Numbered from the stretch's first letter, positions 14,493-24,544 are shown. The stretch: DNA of 64,000 nucleotides from Caulobacter sp. SL161 (GCF_026672375.1 NZ_JAPPRA010000001.1:992001-1056000), one strand, 5' to 3'. Notes: generated from the sequence alone by a model not told the origin. Translations and numbers: made by a program.

Positions 14493-16466
14493 ATGAAACG
14501 GATCCGGCTCGTCGATCTACCATTGATCATCAAGATCGGCTTTGCGCCGGCGTTCGCGCTTCTGATGCTGGCCGTGATGGCCGGCGGCGCGATCCTTGTT
14601 CAGAAGAGCCAGTCGGCTGCGCTGAAGCAGGTCGTGGAAAGCGACATGCGTCAGAATTTGGAGATCCAGCGGATTTCCAAGCGCATCTCGAACATCAACG
14701 GCGAGTTGTTCGTCGTGATGACTCACAAGGCTGGCAATATCGACGTCGACAAGAACGACGCGCGTATGGCCGCCGTTCTGGTCGAGACCGACGCAGTCAA
14801 GAAGGACCTGCTGGCGCTGAAGAGCAAGCTGCCGGCCGCCGAACAGCCGAAGATCGCTGAACTGATCAAGTCGCTTGAAGAGTGCCGCAGCGCTATCGAC
14901 ACGGTCAGCGGGATGATCAGCGTCGACTTCAACATGGCCGCAGGCTTCATCGCGCCGTTCGAAGAACAATACGTCAAGATGACGGGCCAGCTGGACCAGG
15001 TCGTCGCCGCCGCCAATCAGCGGATCGAGACTGAGAGCGCCAAGCGTCAGGCTCAGGCCACCGCCGCTATGAGCGTGACGATCATCATGTCGCTCCTGAC
15101 CCTGGGTGCGGTCGGCGCTCTGGCGTTCCTGACGGTCATGACGACGCGCAAGTCGATCAACGACATCGCCGCCGCGACCGACAAGCTGTCGAAGGGCGAC
15201 AACAGCATCGATCTTGAGAAGATGACGCGCGGTGACGAACTGGGCGCCATCGTCACGGCCCTGAAGGTCTTCCGCGACAACCAGCTGCACCTTGAGCAAC
15301 TGCGCGCCGATCAGGAAAAGTCCGCCGCCCTCACGGCTGACGAACGCCGCGCCAAGGAAGCCGCCGCCGCCGCCGCCGCCCAGGAAGCCTCGCTGGTTGT
15401 TTCCAACCTGGCCGAGGGTCTCGAGAAGCTGGCCTCGGGCGACCTGACCTTCCGCGTCACCGCCGACTTCCCGGGCGACTACGGCAAGCTGAAGGACGAC
15501 TTCAACGCCGCCATGGGCTCGCTGCAGGAGACGATGAAGGTCATCGCGGCCTCGACCGACGGCCTGCGCACCGGCGCCGACGAGATCGCTCACGCCTCGG
15601 ACGACCTGTCGCGCCGCACCGAGCAGCAGGCCGCGAGCCTGGAAGAAACCGCCGCCGCCCTCGACGAGCTGACCGCCACGGTGCGCCGCACCGCCGCCGG
15701 CGCCCGTCAGGCCTCGGACGTCGTCTCCACCACCCGTGGCGAAGCGACGCATAGCGGTCAGGTCGTGCACCAGGCAGTCTCGGCTATGGGCGAGATCGAG
15801 AAGAGCTCGGGCCAGATCAGCCAGATCATCGGGGTCATCGACGAAATCGCCTTCCAGACCAACCTCCTTGCCCTGAACGCCGGCGTCGAAGCCGCCCGGG
15901 CGGGCGAGGCGGGCCGCGGCTTCGCGGTCGTCGCTCAGGAAGTCCGGGCCCTTGCCCAGCGCTCGGCCGAGGCCGCCAAGGAGATCAAGGCTCTGATCTC
16001 GAGCTCGACCCAGCAGGTCAGCCAAGGCGTGAGCCTGGTCGGTCAAACGGGCGAGGCGCTGCAGCGGATCGTGACGAAGGTCGGCGAGATCGACGCCCTG
16101 GTCACCGAGATCGCCGCGTCGGCCGCCGAACAGGCCACCGGCCTGAACGAGGTTAACACCGCCGTGAACCAGATGGACCAGGTCACCCAGCAGAACGCCG
16201 CCATGGTCGAGCAGTCGACCGCCGCGACGCACTCGCTGAAGGGCGAGACCGCCGAGCTGGTCCGCCTGATGGCCCGCTTCCAGGTGGGCTCCGGTTCCTC
16301 GTCCTACGCCCGTCCGGCCGTCGCCGACGCGGGTCATCACGCCCCCGCGCGAAATCCGGTGGCCGAGCAACAGGCCCGTCTGAACACCTTCGCCCGCCCG
16401 GGTCGGGGCAACGGTTCGGCGGCCCTCGCCCAGGCCCCCGCCTCGGATGGTTGGGAGGAATTCTAA
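14493..16466 (+). CDS. mcpA: Methyl-accepting chemotaxis protein McpA
   Basis: A 657-residue transmembrane chemoreceptor and first gene of the che operon. TM1 is near residues 10-31, followed by a periplasmic helical sensor domain of about 150 residues, TM2 near residues 195-220, a HAMP domain, a second HAMP-like stretch ([17 protein letters not shown]) and a long signalling coiled coil with the [20 protein letters not shown]-type tip. It ends in WEEF, a probable CheR-docking tail. The ATG at 14493 is preceded by GGAGGGGA; an upstream in-frame ATG (14445) lacks a ribosome site. Position at the head of this che cluster identifies it as McpA of Caulobacter, the polar receptor. Confidence 0.88.
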   Translation: MKRIRLVDLPLIIKIGFAPAFALLMLAVMAGGAILVQKSQSAALKQVVESDMRQNLEIQRISKRISNINGELFVVMTHKAGNIDVDKNDARMAAVLVETDAVKKDLLALKSKLPAAEQPKIAELIKSLEECRSAIDTVSGMISVDFNMAAGFIAPFEEQYVKMTGQLDQVVAAANQRIETESAKRQAQATAAMSVTIIMSLLTLGAVGALAFLTVMTTRKSINDIAAATDKLSKGDNSIDLEKMTRGDELGAIVTALKVFRDNQLHLEQLRADQEKSAALTADERRAKEAAAAAAAQEASLVVSNLAEGLEKLASGDLTFRVTADFPGDYGKLKDDFNAAMGSLQETMKVIAASTDGLRTGADEIAHASDDLSRRTEQQAASLEETAAALDELTATVRRTAAGARQASDVVSTTRGEATHSGQVVHQAVSAMGEIEKSSGQISQIIGVIDEIAFQTNLLALNAGVEAARAGEAGRGFAVVAQEVRALAQRSAEAAKEIKALISSSTQQVSQGVSLVGQTGEALQRIVTKVGEIDALVTEIAASAAEQATGLNEVNTAVNQMDQVTQQNAAMVEQSTAATHSLKGETAELVRLMARFQVGSGSSSYARPAVADAGHHAPARNPVAEQQARLNTFARPGRGNGSAALAQAPASDGWEEF

Positions 16467-16753
16467 TGGTCGCCGCGATCTCGCTGCCTGAAAACCTGGA
16501 TCTCAAGACCGCAGCCCCTCTGAAGGCGGCTTTCCTCGAGCGGCGCGGCGCGGAGATCATCGTCGAAGCCGATCAGGTCCGTCGTCTTGGCGGGTTGTGT
16601 CTGCAAGTGCTGCTGGCCGCCCGCAAGGCCTGGGAACAGGACGGTCACCCCTTTTCCATCAAGGGGCCTTCAGAGGCCTTTGTCGAAACCACCCGTCTAT
16701 TCGGCGCCGCAGGGGCGCTCCTTTCGACGGAATTCCAAGGAGCTGAATCGTGA
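16466..16753 (+). CDS. STAS-domain protein of the che operon
   Basis: A 95-residue single STAS domain: ISLPENLDLKTAAPLKAAFL, IIVEADQVRRLGGLCLQVLLAARKAWEQ and a C-terminal helix. STAS proteins usually act as anti-anti-sigma-like or partner-binding modules, with a Ser or Thr phosphorylation site at the loop before the second helix; here that position reads RRLGGLC, so no clear phospho-Ser is present. The ATG overlaps the mcpA stop (TAATG). Its conserved place between mcpA and cheY suggests a role in the receptor array. The Caulobacter literature has called it CheX, but it is unrelated to the CheX phosphatase. Confidence 0.85.
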   Translation: MVAAISLPENLDLKTAAPLKAAFLERRGAEIIVEADQVRRLGGLCLQVLLAARKAWEQDGHPFSIKGPSEAFVETTRLFGAAGALLSTEFQGAES

Positions 16754-17115
16754 CGCGTACGGTTCTCACGGTCGATGATTCCCGGACAATGCGGGACATG
16801 CTGCGCATGGCGCTCGCCGGCGCCGGCTTCAATGTGGTCGAGGCGGTGGACGGCGAGCATGGTCTCGAAGTCCTGTCCGCGCATCGGCCCGATGTGATCA
16901 TCACGGACATCAACATGCCCAAGCTGGACGGCTTTGGCTTCATCGAGGCGGTGCGCGTTGACGACGACTACCGCGCGATCCCGATCCTGGTGCTCACCAC
17001 CGAAAGCGACCCTGCCAAGAAGCAGCGGGCTCGCGAGGCGGGCGCCACGGGCTGGATCGTCAAGCCGTTCAACCCGGAAAAGCTCGTCGACGCCATCCGC
17101 CGCGTCGCCGCCTGA
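16750..17115 (+). CDS. cheY: CheY response regulator (first copy)
   Basis: A single receiver domain of 121 residues. The acidic pocket is D9-D10, the phosphorylation site Asp53 lies in IITDINMPKLDG, the switch Thr is in VLTTES and the conserved Lys in WIVKPFNPEKL. It receives phosphate from CheA and, as a stand-alone CheY, acts at the flagellar motor or as a phosphate sink. The GTG start overlaps the STAS stop as GTGA. It is one of three receiver genes in this operon, and which one directly controls the motor cannot be read from this sequence alone. Confidence 0.92.
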   Translation: MTRTVLTVDDSRTMRDMLRMALAGAGFNVVEAVDGEHGLEVLSAHRPDVIITDINMPKLDGFGFIEAVRVDDDYRAIPILVLTTESDPAKKQRAREAGATGWIVKPFNPEKLVDAIRRVAA

Positions 17116-17184
17116 TCCCGGTCACGGACCCCAGTACCCCGTTATTGAATACCCGTTGCTAGACGCGAATTAGGACTTACGGGA

Positions 17185-19473
17185 ATGGACGAGCTAGAGG
17201 CCATCAAGGTCACCTTCTTCCAGGAATGCGAGGAACTGCTCGCCGACCTCGAAGGCGGTCTCCTGGCCATGGAAGAAGGGGCCGGCGACCTTGAGACGGT
17301 CAACGCCGTGTTCCGCGCCGTCCACTCCATCAAGGGCGGCGCTGGGGCCTTCGGTCTCGAGCCGCTGGTTCGCTTCGCCCACGTGTTCGAAACCCTGCTG
17401 GACGCCGTACGCGCTGGCTCGGTGCCGAACACGGTCGAACTGGCCGCGGTCCTTCTTCGCGCTTCGGACATCCTGGCTGACCACGTCAGCGCCGCCCGCG
17501 GCCTGGGCGATGTCGACATGGCCGCCTCGGCCGCCATGGCCGCAGAGCTGGAGCAGTGGACCGACCCCAACGCGACGCCGACGGCCCCTGCGCCCGTCGC
17601 CGCGCCGACGGTGGCCGAAGAGTCCGCCCCCGCCCCCGCGCTGATCGGCGCCGATGACGACGCCATGGACGGAGACGATCTTGGCTTCGTCTTCGTGCCG
17701 CAGACGATCACGGTCGAAGCGCAGGCGGCCGACGCCGAGCTGATCCCGTCGAACGTCTGGACGGTGTCGATCCGGCCGAAGTCCGATCTCTATCGCAAGG
17801 CGAACGAAACCGCGCTCCTGCTGCGCGAACTCAGCCGCCTGGGTCCGATCAAGGCGACGCTCGACGACAGCGCCCTGCCGCTGCTGCAAAATCTCGATCC
17901 CGAAGCCGCTTTCATCACCTGGAGCGTGCGTCTCGAGACCGACCAGGACGAAACCGCGATCCGTGAGGTCTTCGAGTTCGTCGATGGCGACTGCGATCTG
18001 GAGATCACGCGCGGCGAGGGCTCCGTCGAAGCGTCCATCGCCGCCCTGACCGCGCCGGCCGAGCCGATGGCCGCCGTCGAGCCGATCGCTCCGACGCCCG
18101 AGCCTGTCGAAGTCGCTCCGCCGATCGCCCCGCCCGCCGCCGCCCCGGTGGCGGAAGTCGCTCCCGCCGTCGAGGCCGCCAAGCCGGCCGCCGCCGCCCC
18201 TGCGGCCGCCGCCGCTGGGGCGCCGAAGGCGACCCCGGTCGAAGTGCCTGGCCCCGGCCAGTCGGTCATCCGCGTCGATCCCGAGCGCATCGACCGCCTG
18301 ATCGACCTCGTCGGCGAGCTGGTCATCAACCAGGCCATGCTGGCGCAGCGCGTCGGCGAGTATGGCATCGCCCCATCCTCCAACCTGGCCATGGGCCTCG
18401 ACGAGCTAGAACAGCTGACGCGCGAGATCCAGGACAGCGTCATGGCCATCCGCGCCCAGCCGGTGAAGTCGGTGTTCCAGCGCATGCCGCGTCTGGTCCG
18501 CGAAGTCGCCAACATGACGGGCAAGCAGGCTCGCCTGGTGATGGACGGGGAAAACACTGAGGTCGACAAGACCGTCATCGAGCGTCTGTCCGATCCGATC
18601 ACCCACATGCTGCGCAACGCCATCGACCACGGGCTGGAAAGTCCCGAGGAGCGCAAGGCGGCCGGCAAGAATCCCGAAGGCGTCGTGCGTCTGGCGGCCC
18701 TGCACCGCAGCGGCCGGATCGTCATCGAGGTCTCCGACGACGGCAAGGGCATCAACCGCGAGCGTGTCTTCGGCATCGCCGTCAAGAAGGGCCTGATTGC
18801 GCCCGACCTGCAGCTGACCGACGAAGAGATCGACAACCTGATCTTCCTGCCGGGCTTCTCCACCGCTGAAAAGATCTCGGACGTGTCGGGCCGCGGCGTC
18901 GGCATGGACGTGGTCAAGCGCTCGGTGCAGGCCCTGGGCGGCCGCATCTCGATCTCCTCGCGTCCCGGCCAAGGCTCGACCTTCACGCTCAGCCTGCCGC
19001 TCACCCTGGCCGTCCTGGACGGCATGGTGGTCGACGTCGCCGGCGAGACCCTGGTCGTTCCGCTGGCGGCCATCGTCGAAAGCCTACGTCCGAAGCCGGA
19101 AGAGGTCCGTCCGCTGGGACCGGTGGGCTCGGTGCTGGCGGTCCGCGACAGCTTCGTGCCGCTGATCGATGTGGGTCTGACGTTGGGCTATCGCGAGGAA
19201 AGCCCGCATCCGACGGATGGCGTGGTGCTGCTGGTCGAAGGCGAAGACGGCTCGCGGGCCGCCCTGGTCGCCGACGCCATCCATGGCCAGCGCCAGGTGG
19301 TCATCAAGTCTCTGGAGCAGAACTATCAGCAGGTCGAAGGCGTCGCCGCCGCGACGATCCTCGGTGACGGCCGTGTGGCTCTGATCCTCGACGTCGACGC
19401 CACGATCAACCTCCGCCGTCGCGAAGGGGGCGCCCCGCGTCCCCCCGAGCCCAGCCTGATCGCAGCGGAGTAA
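17185..19473 (+). CDS. cheA: Chemotaxis histidine kinase CheA
   Basis: A 762-residue kinase with the standard layout: Hpt/P1 domain with phospho-His47 in AVHSIKGGAGAF; a middle region containing a P2-like section and a long Ala/Pro/Val-rich linker (about residues 280-350); the P3 dimerisation helices (IDRLIDLVGELVINQAML); the ATPase domain with the N-box HMLRNAIDHGLESPEER, the G1 box SDDGKGIN and the G2 box SGRGVGMDVVK; and a C-terminal CheW-like P5 domain. It phosphorylates the CheY and CheB proteins encoded around it. It is preceded by a 69-base gap and followed 3 bases later by cheW. Confidence 0.97.
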   Translation: MDELEAIKVTFFQECEELLADLEGGLLAMEEGAGDLETVNAVFRAVHSIKGGAGAFGLEPLVRFAHVFETLLDAVRAGSVPNTVELAAVLLRASDILADHVSAARGLGDVDMAASAAMAAELEQWTDPNATPTAPAPVAAPTVAEESAPAPALIGADDDAMDGDDLGFVFVPQTITVEAQAADAELIPSNVWTVSIRPKSDLYRKANETALLLRELSRLGPIKATLDDSALPLLQNLDPEAAFITWSVRLETDQDETAIREVFEFVDGDCDLEITRGEGSVEASIAALTAPAEPMAAVEPIAPTPEPVEVAPPIAPPAAAPVAEVAPAVEAAKPAAAAPAAAAAGAPKATPVEVPGPGQSVIRVDPERIDRLIDLVGELVINQAMLAQRVGEYGIAPSSNLAMGLDELEQLTREIQDSVMAIRAQPVKSVFQRMPRLVREVANMTGKQARLVMDGENTEVDKTVIERLSDPITHMLRNAIDHGLESPEERKAAGKNPEGVVRLAALHRSGRIVIEVSDDGKGINRERVFGIAVKKGLIAPDLQLTDEEIDNLIFLPGFSTAEKISDVSGRGVGMDVVKRSVQALGGRISISSRPGQGSTFTLSLPLTLAVLDGMVVDVAGETLVVPLAAIVESLRPKPEEVRPLGPVGSVLAVRDSFVPLIDVGLTLGYREESPHPTDGVVLLVEGEDGSRAALVADAIHGQRQVVIKSLEQNYQQVEGVAAATILGDGRVALILDVDATINLRRREGGAPRPPEPSLIAAE

Positions 19474-19476
19474 GTC

Positions 19477-19944
19477 ATGACTGACCAAGCCGCCGCCACC
19501 AGCGCTGATCGCCGCGAACTGATCTCCTTCCGCGTGGGCGAGCAGGAGTACTGCGTGGATATCATGGCCGTGCGCGAGATCCGGGGCTGGAGCCCCGCGA
19601 CGACGCTGCCGCAGTCGCCTGGCTACATGCGCGGTGTCATCAACCTGCGCGGCGCGGTCCTGCCTATCATGGACCTGGCTTGCCGTCTGGGCATGCCGGT
19701 GATCGAGCCGACCGTCCGCAGCGTCTTCATCGTCGTCAAGGCGGGCGATCGCACTGTGGGCCTGCTGGTCGACGCCGTGTCCGATATCCTGTCGATCAAT
19801 GACGACATGATCCAGCCGACCCCCGACGTCGCGTGCGACGCCGTTCGCAGCTTTGTGCGGGGGATCATCTCGATCGAGGGGCGCATGATCAGCGAGATCT
19901 CGCTCGACCGCATCCTACCTGAACGGGAGGCTATGGCCGCCTGA
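19477..19944 (+). CDS. cheW: Chemotaxis coupling protein CheW
   Basis: A 155-residue CheW domain protein that links receptors to CheA at the cell pole. Family features are the [21 protein letters not shown] strand region, the [14 protein letters not shown] motif with the receptor-binding Arg, and [14 protein letters not shown]. It lies between cheA and cheR, overlapping the latter in a TGATG arrangement. No extra domain is present. Confidence 0.95.
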
Positions 19945-20825
19945 TGTCTACTGTCACCGCACCCTCTTCTGACCGCCGCGAGGCCATCGTCGATGGCGAG
20001 TTCGCGTTCACGAACCAGGACTTCAAGCGCATCGCCGCGCTGCTCTACGATCTGGCGGGCATCAGCCTGCCGGACAGCAAGGCGACGCTGGTCTATTCGC
20101 GTCTCGCCAAGCGCCTGCGCGCCCTGGGTCTGCGATCGTTCAACGAGTACTGCAGCTTCGTCGCCAGCGATAAGGGCCATGACGAGAGCCAGGAGATGCT
20201 CCGGGCGCTGACCACCAACGTCACGCGCTTTTTCCGCGAGCCGCACCACTTCGATGATCTGCGCGCCAACGTTCTGGAGCCGGTCGCCGACAAGGTCCGC
20301 GCCGGTGGCCGCCTGCGCTTGTGGTCCGCCGCCAGCTCGTCGGGGCAAGAGCCCTATTCGATGGCCTTCACGGTGCTGTCGGTCTGGCCGAACGCTGCGG
20401 ATCTGGACATCCGGATCCTGGGCACGGACATCGACACCAACGTTCTCGCCACGGGCCGGGCCGCCGTCTACGACGAGAGCCTGCTGGAAGGCATTCCTAC
20501 CGCCGCGCGCGGCCAATACTTCGAGCGCGATGCGAGCGATCGCCGCAGCTGGCGTGTTTGTGAGGCGGCGAGAAGCCTCGTCGCGTTCCGCGAACTAAAT
20601 CTCAACGGTCCGTCCTGGCCAATGAAAGGCCCGTTCGACGCCATTTTCTGTCGGAATGTCGTGATCTACTTTGATGAACCTACTCAGGAACGTGTCTGGA
20701 ATCGGTTTGCGCCGCTCGTCGCGCCCGGCGGGCGCCTTTATGTCGGCCACTCCGAACGCGTCGGCACGTCGGTGACCGCGTTCGAGAGCTGCGGCTTGAC
20801 CGCCTACCGGAAGGTGGGACGCTGA
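19944..20825 (+). CDS. cheR: Chemoreceptor glutamate methyltransferase CheR
   Basis: A 293-residue S-adenosylmethionine-dependent methyltransferase. Residues 25-95 form the alpha-helical N-terminal domain; the catalytic Rossmann domain follows with [19 protein letters not shown] (SAM motif I), [14 protein letters not shown] and [13 protein letters not shown]. It methylates Glu side chains of the chemoreceptors, opposing CheB and CheD. The WEEF tails of the two receptors nearby may serve as its docking sites. Start and stop overlap the neighbours as TGATG. Confidence 0.96.
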   Translation: MSTVTAPSSDRREAIVDGEFAFTNQDFKRIAALLYDLAGISLPDSKATLVYSRLAKRLRALGLRSFNEYCSFVASDKGHDESQEMLRALTTNVTRFFREPHHFDDLRANVLEPVADKVRAGGRLRLWSAASSSGQEPYSMAFTVLSVWPNAADLDIRILGTDIDTNVLATGRAAVYDESLLEGIPTAARGQYFERDASDRRSWRVCEAARSLVAFRELNLNGPSWPMKGPFDAIFCRNVVIYFDEPTQERVWNRFAPLVAPGGRLYVGHSERVGTSVTAFESCGLTAYRKVGR

Positions 20826-21859
20826 TGGCCAAAATTCGCGTTCTTGTCGTCGATGACTCCGCCACGATGCGGAGCCTGATTTCGGCGGCCCTCAACCGTG
20901 ATCCGGACATCGAGGTGGTCGGCGGCGCTGGCGACCCGTTCGAGGCGCGGGGCATGATCAAGGCCCTGAACCCCGACGTCGTGACCCTCGACATCGAGAT
21001 GCCGAACATGAACGGCATCGATTTCCTCGAAAAGATCATGCGCCTGCGGCCGATGCCGGTGGTGATGGTTTCGACCCTGACCCAGGCGGGCGCGGAGATG
21101 ACGCTGCGGGCGCTGGAACTGGGCGCGGTGGACTGCGTCGGCAAGCCCGCCGACGCCACCGGCACCCAGGAAGCCCTGGCCGAGATCGTCGCGAAGGTGA
21201 AGATCGCGGCCCGTGCCTCGGTTCGCACCAACGCCGGCGCCGCGCCCACCACGACGGCTCCGCGTCGCAAGGACTTCATGCCGTCGGGCGACATCGTGGC
21301 GATCGGGTCGTCGACCGGCGGGGTGGAAGCCCTGCTGTCGATCCTGCAACTGTTCCCCGAGACCTGTCCGCCGACCGTCATCACCCAGCACATGCCGGCC
21401 ACCTTCACGGCCAGCTTCGCCGCGCGCCTCGACCGCTCGAGCGGCGCGAAGGTGCAGGAGGCCTCCGACGGCGCCCTGCTGGAGCCCGGCAAGGTGTACG
21501 TGGCGCCGGGCGGGGCGACCCACCTCGAAGTCGTTCGATCGGCGGGTCTGCGTTGCCGTCTGGTCGCGGGCGACCCCGTGAGCGGCCACCGCCCCTCGGT
21601 GGACGTGCTGTTCAACTCGGTGGCGCACGCCGTCGGCGACAAGGCGGTGGGGGTGATCCTGACCGGCATGGGCCGCGACGGCGCCCAGGGCCTGCTGACG
21701 ATGCGCAAGGCCGGCGCCAAGACGCTGGGCCAGGACGAAGCAAGTTGCGTCGTCTACGGCATGCCCCGATCCGCTTTCGAAATCGGCGCCGTGGAGAGGC
21801 AGGTCAGCCTGTCCTCCATGGGCCAGTCCATCCTCGATTTGGCCTCCGCGAGGCGATAG
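20825..21859 (+). CDS. cheB: Chemoreceptor methylesterase/deamidase CheB
   Basis: A 344-residue two-domain protein. The receiver domain carries the phospho-acceptor Asp56 in [13 protein letters not shown]; a linker near residues 130-155 leads to the methylesterase domain with the catalytic Ser in [10 protein letters not shown], His in ITQHMPATF and Asp in [11 protein letters not shown]. CheA-phosphorylated CheB removes methyl groups added by CheR and can deamidate Gln residues. All catalytic residues are intact. It is coupled to cheR upstream. Confidence 0.97.
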   Translation: MAKIRVLVVDDSATMRSLISAALNRDPDIEVVGGAGDPFEARGMIKALNPDVVTLDIEMPNMNGIDFLEKIMRLRPMPVVMVSTLTQAGAEMTLRALELGAVDCVGKPADATGTQEALAEIVAKVKIAARASVRTNAGAAPTTTAPRRKDFMPSGDIVAIGSSTGGVEALLSILQLFPETCPPTVITQHMPATFTASFAARLDRSSGAKVQEASDGALLEPGKVYVAPGGATHLEVVRSAGLRCRLVAGDPVSGHRPSVDVLFNSVAHAVGDKAVGVILTGMGRDGAQGLLTMRKAGAKTLGQDEASCVVYGMPRSAFEIGAVERQVSLSSMGQSILDLASARR

Positions 21860-21862
21860 ACC

Positions 21863-22252
21863 ATGCCCCAAGCAAGCACCATCTCCGTTCTGGTGGTCGA
21901 CGACCAGCTCACCATGCGGGCCTTGATCCGGAATGCGCTTCAGCAGATCGGCTTCAAGGACATCCGTGAGGCGCCCGATGGCGAGGAGGCTCTCAAGAAC
22001 CTCCTGGCCAAGCCGGCGAACCTCGTCATCTCGGACTTCAACATGCCGAAGATGGATGGCCTGGCGTTGCTGCGGGCGGTTCGCTCGCACCCGCCGATCC
22101 GCCAGACCGCCTTCGTGATGCTGACGGGCCGCGCCGACCGCGAACTGGTCCAGCGCGCCGTGCAGTTCGGTGTGAACAACTACTGCGTGAAGCCCTTCAC
22201 GGTCCAAGGCCTGAAGGAAAAAATCGAGCAAGTGTTCGGGCAACTGACATGA
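21863..22252 (+). CDS. cheY: CheY response regulator (second copy)
   Basis: A 129-residue receiver domain, closer to enteric CheY than the first copy: [18 protein letters not shown], phospho-acceptor Asp58 in [17 protein letters not shown], the switch Thr in [11 protein letters not shown] and the Lys in [11 protein letters not shown]. The aromatic switch position (N-Y-C before VKP) is occupied by Tyr, as expected for a motor-binding CheY. It starts 3 bases after cheB and overlaps cheD by four bases. Confidence 0.94.
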   Translation: MPQASTISVLVVDDQLTMRALIRNALQQIGFKDIREAPDGEEALKNLLAKPANLVISDFNMPKMDGLALLRAVRSHPPIRQTAFVMLTGRADRELVQRAVQFGVNNYCVKPFTVQGLKEKIEQVFGQLT

Positions 22253-22812
22253 CCGCATTCCATCACGACGACCCGGAACGCGCGATCAAGGTTCACGTCA
22301 CGCAGGGCGAAAGCCATGTGTCGACGGATCCCAACGTGGTCATGACCACGGTCCTGGGCTCTTGTATCGCCGCGTGCATCCGCGACCCGCAGAGTGGCGT
22401 CGGCGGCATGAACCACTTCCTGCTGCCGGACTCCGGCGACGGGCGCCGGGACGGCGACGCCGTCCGCTATGGCGCCTACGCGATGGAAGTCCTGATCAAC
22501 GACCTCCTGAAGCGCGGCGCGCGACGCGAGCGTCTTGAGGCCAAGATCTTCGGTGGCGCCAAGCTGTTCGACGGCCTGTCGGACGTGGGCGCCAGCAACG
22601 CCGCCTTCGCCGAACGTTTCCTGCGCGACGAAGGCATTCCGATCGTCTCGTCCAGCACGGGCGGCGTCTCGGCCCGGCGCGTGGAGTTCTGGCCGGCGTC
22701 CGGTCGGGTTCGTCAGCGTCTGGTCGCCGTCGACAACGCGCCGCAGGACGTCCGGCGTCCGACTCCCCCGCCGATGCCGGCGGTGGCGAGCGGCGACGTG
22801 GATCTGTTCTAG
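22249..22812 (+). CDS. cheD: Chemoreceptor glutamine deamidase CheD
   Basis: A 187-residue CheD family enzyme that converts receptor Gln residues to Glu. The catalytic Cys39 is in VLGSCIAAC and the partner His56 in [10 protein letters not shown]; a Thr lies before the Cys (TTVLG). The central [12 protein letters not shown] and [17 protein letters not shown] motifs are complete. Length is typical with a Pro-rich tail. The start overlaps the cheY stop as ATGA. Confidence 0.95.
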   Translation: MTAFHHDDPERAIKVHVTQGESHVSTDPNVVMTTVLGSCIAACIRDPQSGVGGMNHFLLPDSGDGRRDGDAVRYGAYAMEVLINDLLKRGARRERLEAKIFGGAKLFDGLSDVGASNAAFAERFLRDEGIPIVSSSTGGVSARRVEFWPASGRVRQRLVAVDNAPQDVRRPTPPPMPAVASGDVDLF

Positions 22813-22815
22813 GGC

Positions 22816-23199
22816 ATGGCCGCAAAACCGCTCCAGGCCAGCGCGATCGCGACACCCGAAGAGCTCCTTCCGGTGGGCGAGTTGTCGCGACGTCTGGCGG
22901 CGGAGTTGGCTTCGGCCGCCGCCATCTGTCAGGACTGCGAGCACCTCGTGGGCGACTTGGCCGACGGCGGCGCGGCGCTGCCAAACCTGACCAGACTTCA
23001 GGCGCTCGACGAACTGAGCCAACGCCTTCACGGCCTTTCGGCCGTGCTTCAACGCATCGGGCAGCATGCGTCCGGGGAGTGGAGCATGTCGATCGAGCCG
23101 CTGCTGGAGGGGCTAGGCCTTTCGGATCTCGTCGTCAGGCTGCGCGCCAGCCAGGAAGCCGAGTGGAAAGCCGAGGCCGGCGAGCTGGACTTCTTCTAG
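22816..23199 (+). CDS. cheU: CheU, small che-operon protein
   Basis: A 127-residue, mostly helical soluble protein. It starts MAAKPLQASAIATPEELLPV and ends WKAEAGELDFF. No enzymatic motif is visible. I recognise it by position: between cheD and the third receiver gene, the place of CheU in the Caulobacter che operon. The four-residue end LDFF and the helices suggest a protein-binding role; the activity is unknown. Three bases separate it from cheD and seven from cleA. Confidence 0.75.
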   Translation: MAAKPLQASAIATPEELLPVGELSRRLAAELASAAAICQDCEHLVGDLADGGAALPNLTRLQALDELSQRLHGLSAVLQRIGQHASGEWSMSIEPLLEGLGLSDLVVRLRASQEAEWKAEAGELDFF

Positions 23200-23206
23200 G
23201 GCGCCG

Positions 23207-23809
23207 ATGACAGACGCCCTCCTTCCCTCGACCCGCATCAATCTTGAACGGGCGACGGTGCTCGTGCTGGACGACAACGGACCCTCGCTGGACATTCTGT
23301 CCCAGGTGGTTTCCGGCTTTGGCGTCAAGCAACTGCATCGCGCCGAGAGCGTCGCTGACGCGCAGTCTCTGATTAAGACCAAGACCTTCGATCTTATCAT
23401 CAGCGACGTCCAGATGCCGGTCACCGATGGTATCGAGTTCATCGAGTGGCTGAGACGCGAGGGCGGGGACGCCAACCGCTTCATTCCCGTCATCCTGGTC
23501 ACGGGTCACACGCGGACTTCGCAGATCGTCAAGATCCGTGACGCCGGCGCCAACTATGTGGTGGCCAAGCCGATTACGCCCAAGGTGCTGCTGGAGCGCA
23601 TCTTCTGGGTCGCGCGCGAGGACCGAGCGTTCATCGAATGCCCGACCTTCGTCGGGCCGGATCGACGATTCAAGCATATGGGCCCGCCTCCGGGGACGGA
23701 TGGCAGGCGCAAGGATGACCTTCCGGCGGAGGTGGGCGAGGCGCAGACGCCCAACCTGTCCGACGATGAAATCAGCAATATGATGCGCCCAGCGAAGGTG
23801 CAGATATGA
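23207..23809 (+). CDS. cleA: CheY-like protein with C-terminal extension (CleA)
   Basis: A 200-residue receiver with an extra tail. Residues 15-140 form the receiver domain, with D22-D23 and the phospho-acceptor Asp67 in LIISDVQMPVTDG, and the Lys in VVAKPITPKVL. Residues 145-200 are a polar tail with clustered Arg/Lys (GPDRRFKHMG, TDGRRKDDL), then an acidic helix and MMRPAKVQI. Caulobacter Cle proteins are CheY-like regulators that bind cyclic di-GMP through an Arg-rich stretch and act on the flagellar motor; the position in the operon matches CleA (older name CheYIII). The assignment is from operon order and the Arg-rich tail; c-di-GMP binding is not shown by sequence alone. Confidence 0.8.
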   Translation: MTDALLPSTRINLERATVLVLDDNGPSLDILSQVVSGFGVKQLHRAESVADAQSLIKTKTFDLIISDVQMPVTDGIEFIEWLRREGGDANRFIPVILVTGHTRTSQIVKIRDAGANYVVAKPITPKVLLERIFWVAREDRAFIECPTFVGPDRRFKHMGPPPGTDGRRKDDLPAEVGEAQTPNLSDDEISNMMRPAKVQI

Positions 23810-24276
23810 CCGTCCGCAAATTCAAACCACCGAACCGCCTTTCCAAGATGATCAAGGAGCGGGGGGGCTTGCTCGCCCAGGACGCCATCGCGGCGGCCGA
23901 GGCGGGCGTGGAGTCTCTTCGGGAGGCGTCCTTGGCCGCCCTCGACGAGACCCTGGCCGAGATCGAGACGCGTTTTGGCAAAGGCGCCGAAAACCGGGAG
24001 TCCGAGTCGTTCGAGGCCCTGTACGTCCTCGCGTCGCGGATCATCGACGTCAGCGCCTTTGTGGCCGGAACCGGTCTGGATCGCGCCGCCATGTCGCTCT
24101 GCGGATTGGCCGACAACTGCGCTGAGGCCGGCGCCTGGCGATGGGACGCGGTCGACGTCCACCTGAACGCCTTGAAGCTTCTGCGGAGCGTGGGGGCCAG
24201 CTTGCCCACCGCGCAACGCGACTCCATGCTCCAGGGGCTCTACAAGGTCAGTCATTTCCGCCCCGAAGAGGCCTGA
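23806..24276 (+). CDS. cheE: CheE, last gene of the che operon
   Basis: A 156-residue helical protein. It begins TVRKFKPPNRLSKMIKERGG and ends LLRSVGASLPTAQ...LYKVSHFRPEEA. The pattern of long amphipathic helices with a His-containing end vaguely recalls Hpt-like or phosphatase-like helix bundles, but no canonical motif is present. It overlaps cleA by ATGA, so it is translated with it. In Caulobacter the gene at this place is CheE; its activity is unknown. I give the name by position and general resemblance. Confidence 0.75.
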   Translation: MTVRKFKPPNRLSKMIKERGGLLAQDAIAAAEAGVESLREASLAALDETLAEIETRFGKGAENRESESFEALYVLASRIIDVSAFVAGTGLDRAAMSLCGLADNCAEAGAWRWDAVDVHLNALKLLRSVGASLPTAQRDSMLQGLYKVSHFRPEEA

Positions 24277-24385
24277 GGCCCGCTTCGCTGAGCGAACATT
24301 GTGTCGGAAACGCAACGACCGGCGGAGTCTGTTGGGTTGTGACCGCTTTGTGGCCTTGCCGGTCGGCCTAGCCTTTGTTAGCACT

Positions 24386-24401
24386 CTGATACCGGTGTCA
24401 G
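24386..24401. promoter_or_regulatory. Palindromic operator 1 upstream of TonB receptor
   Basis: ctgataccggtgtcag is a 16-bp palindrome with one mismatched pair and a central ACCGGT, typical of LacI-family operators. A second related site follows 16 bases later. It lies about 145 bp before the receptor ATG. Confidence 0.65.
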
Positions 24402-24417
24402 AAACACAGATCGGTTT

Positions 24418-24433
24418 CTGACACCGGTGGCAA
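24418..24433. promoter_or_regulatory. Palindromic operator 2 upstream of TonB receptor
   Basis: ctgacaccggtggcaa shares ctga-accggtg with operator 1 (first half ctgacacc, 6 of 8 symmetric pairs). The centres of the two sites are 32 bases apart, about three helical turns, which suits cooperative or looped binding. No LacI-type gene is in the window. Confidence 0.6.
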
Positions 24434-24544
24434 AAACGAAGACTTCAAGGCCAAGGGGCGGTTTCGCAGGAACGATGCGGAGCCGAGACGAAGGCCAAGG
24501 CGGCGGCTACGTCGCCGTCCAATGGTCGAACGGGAGGAGGTTCT

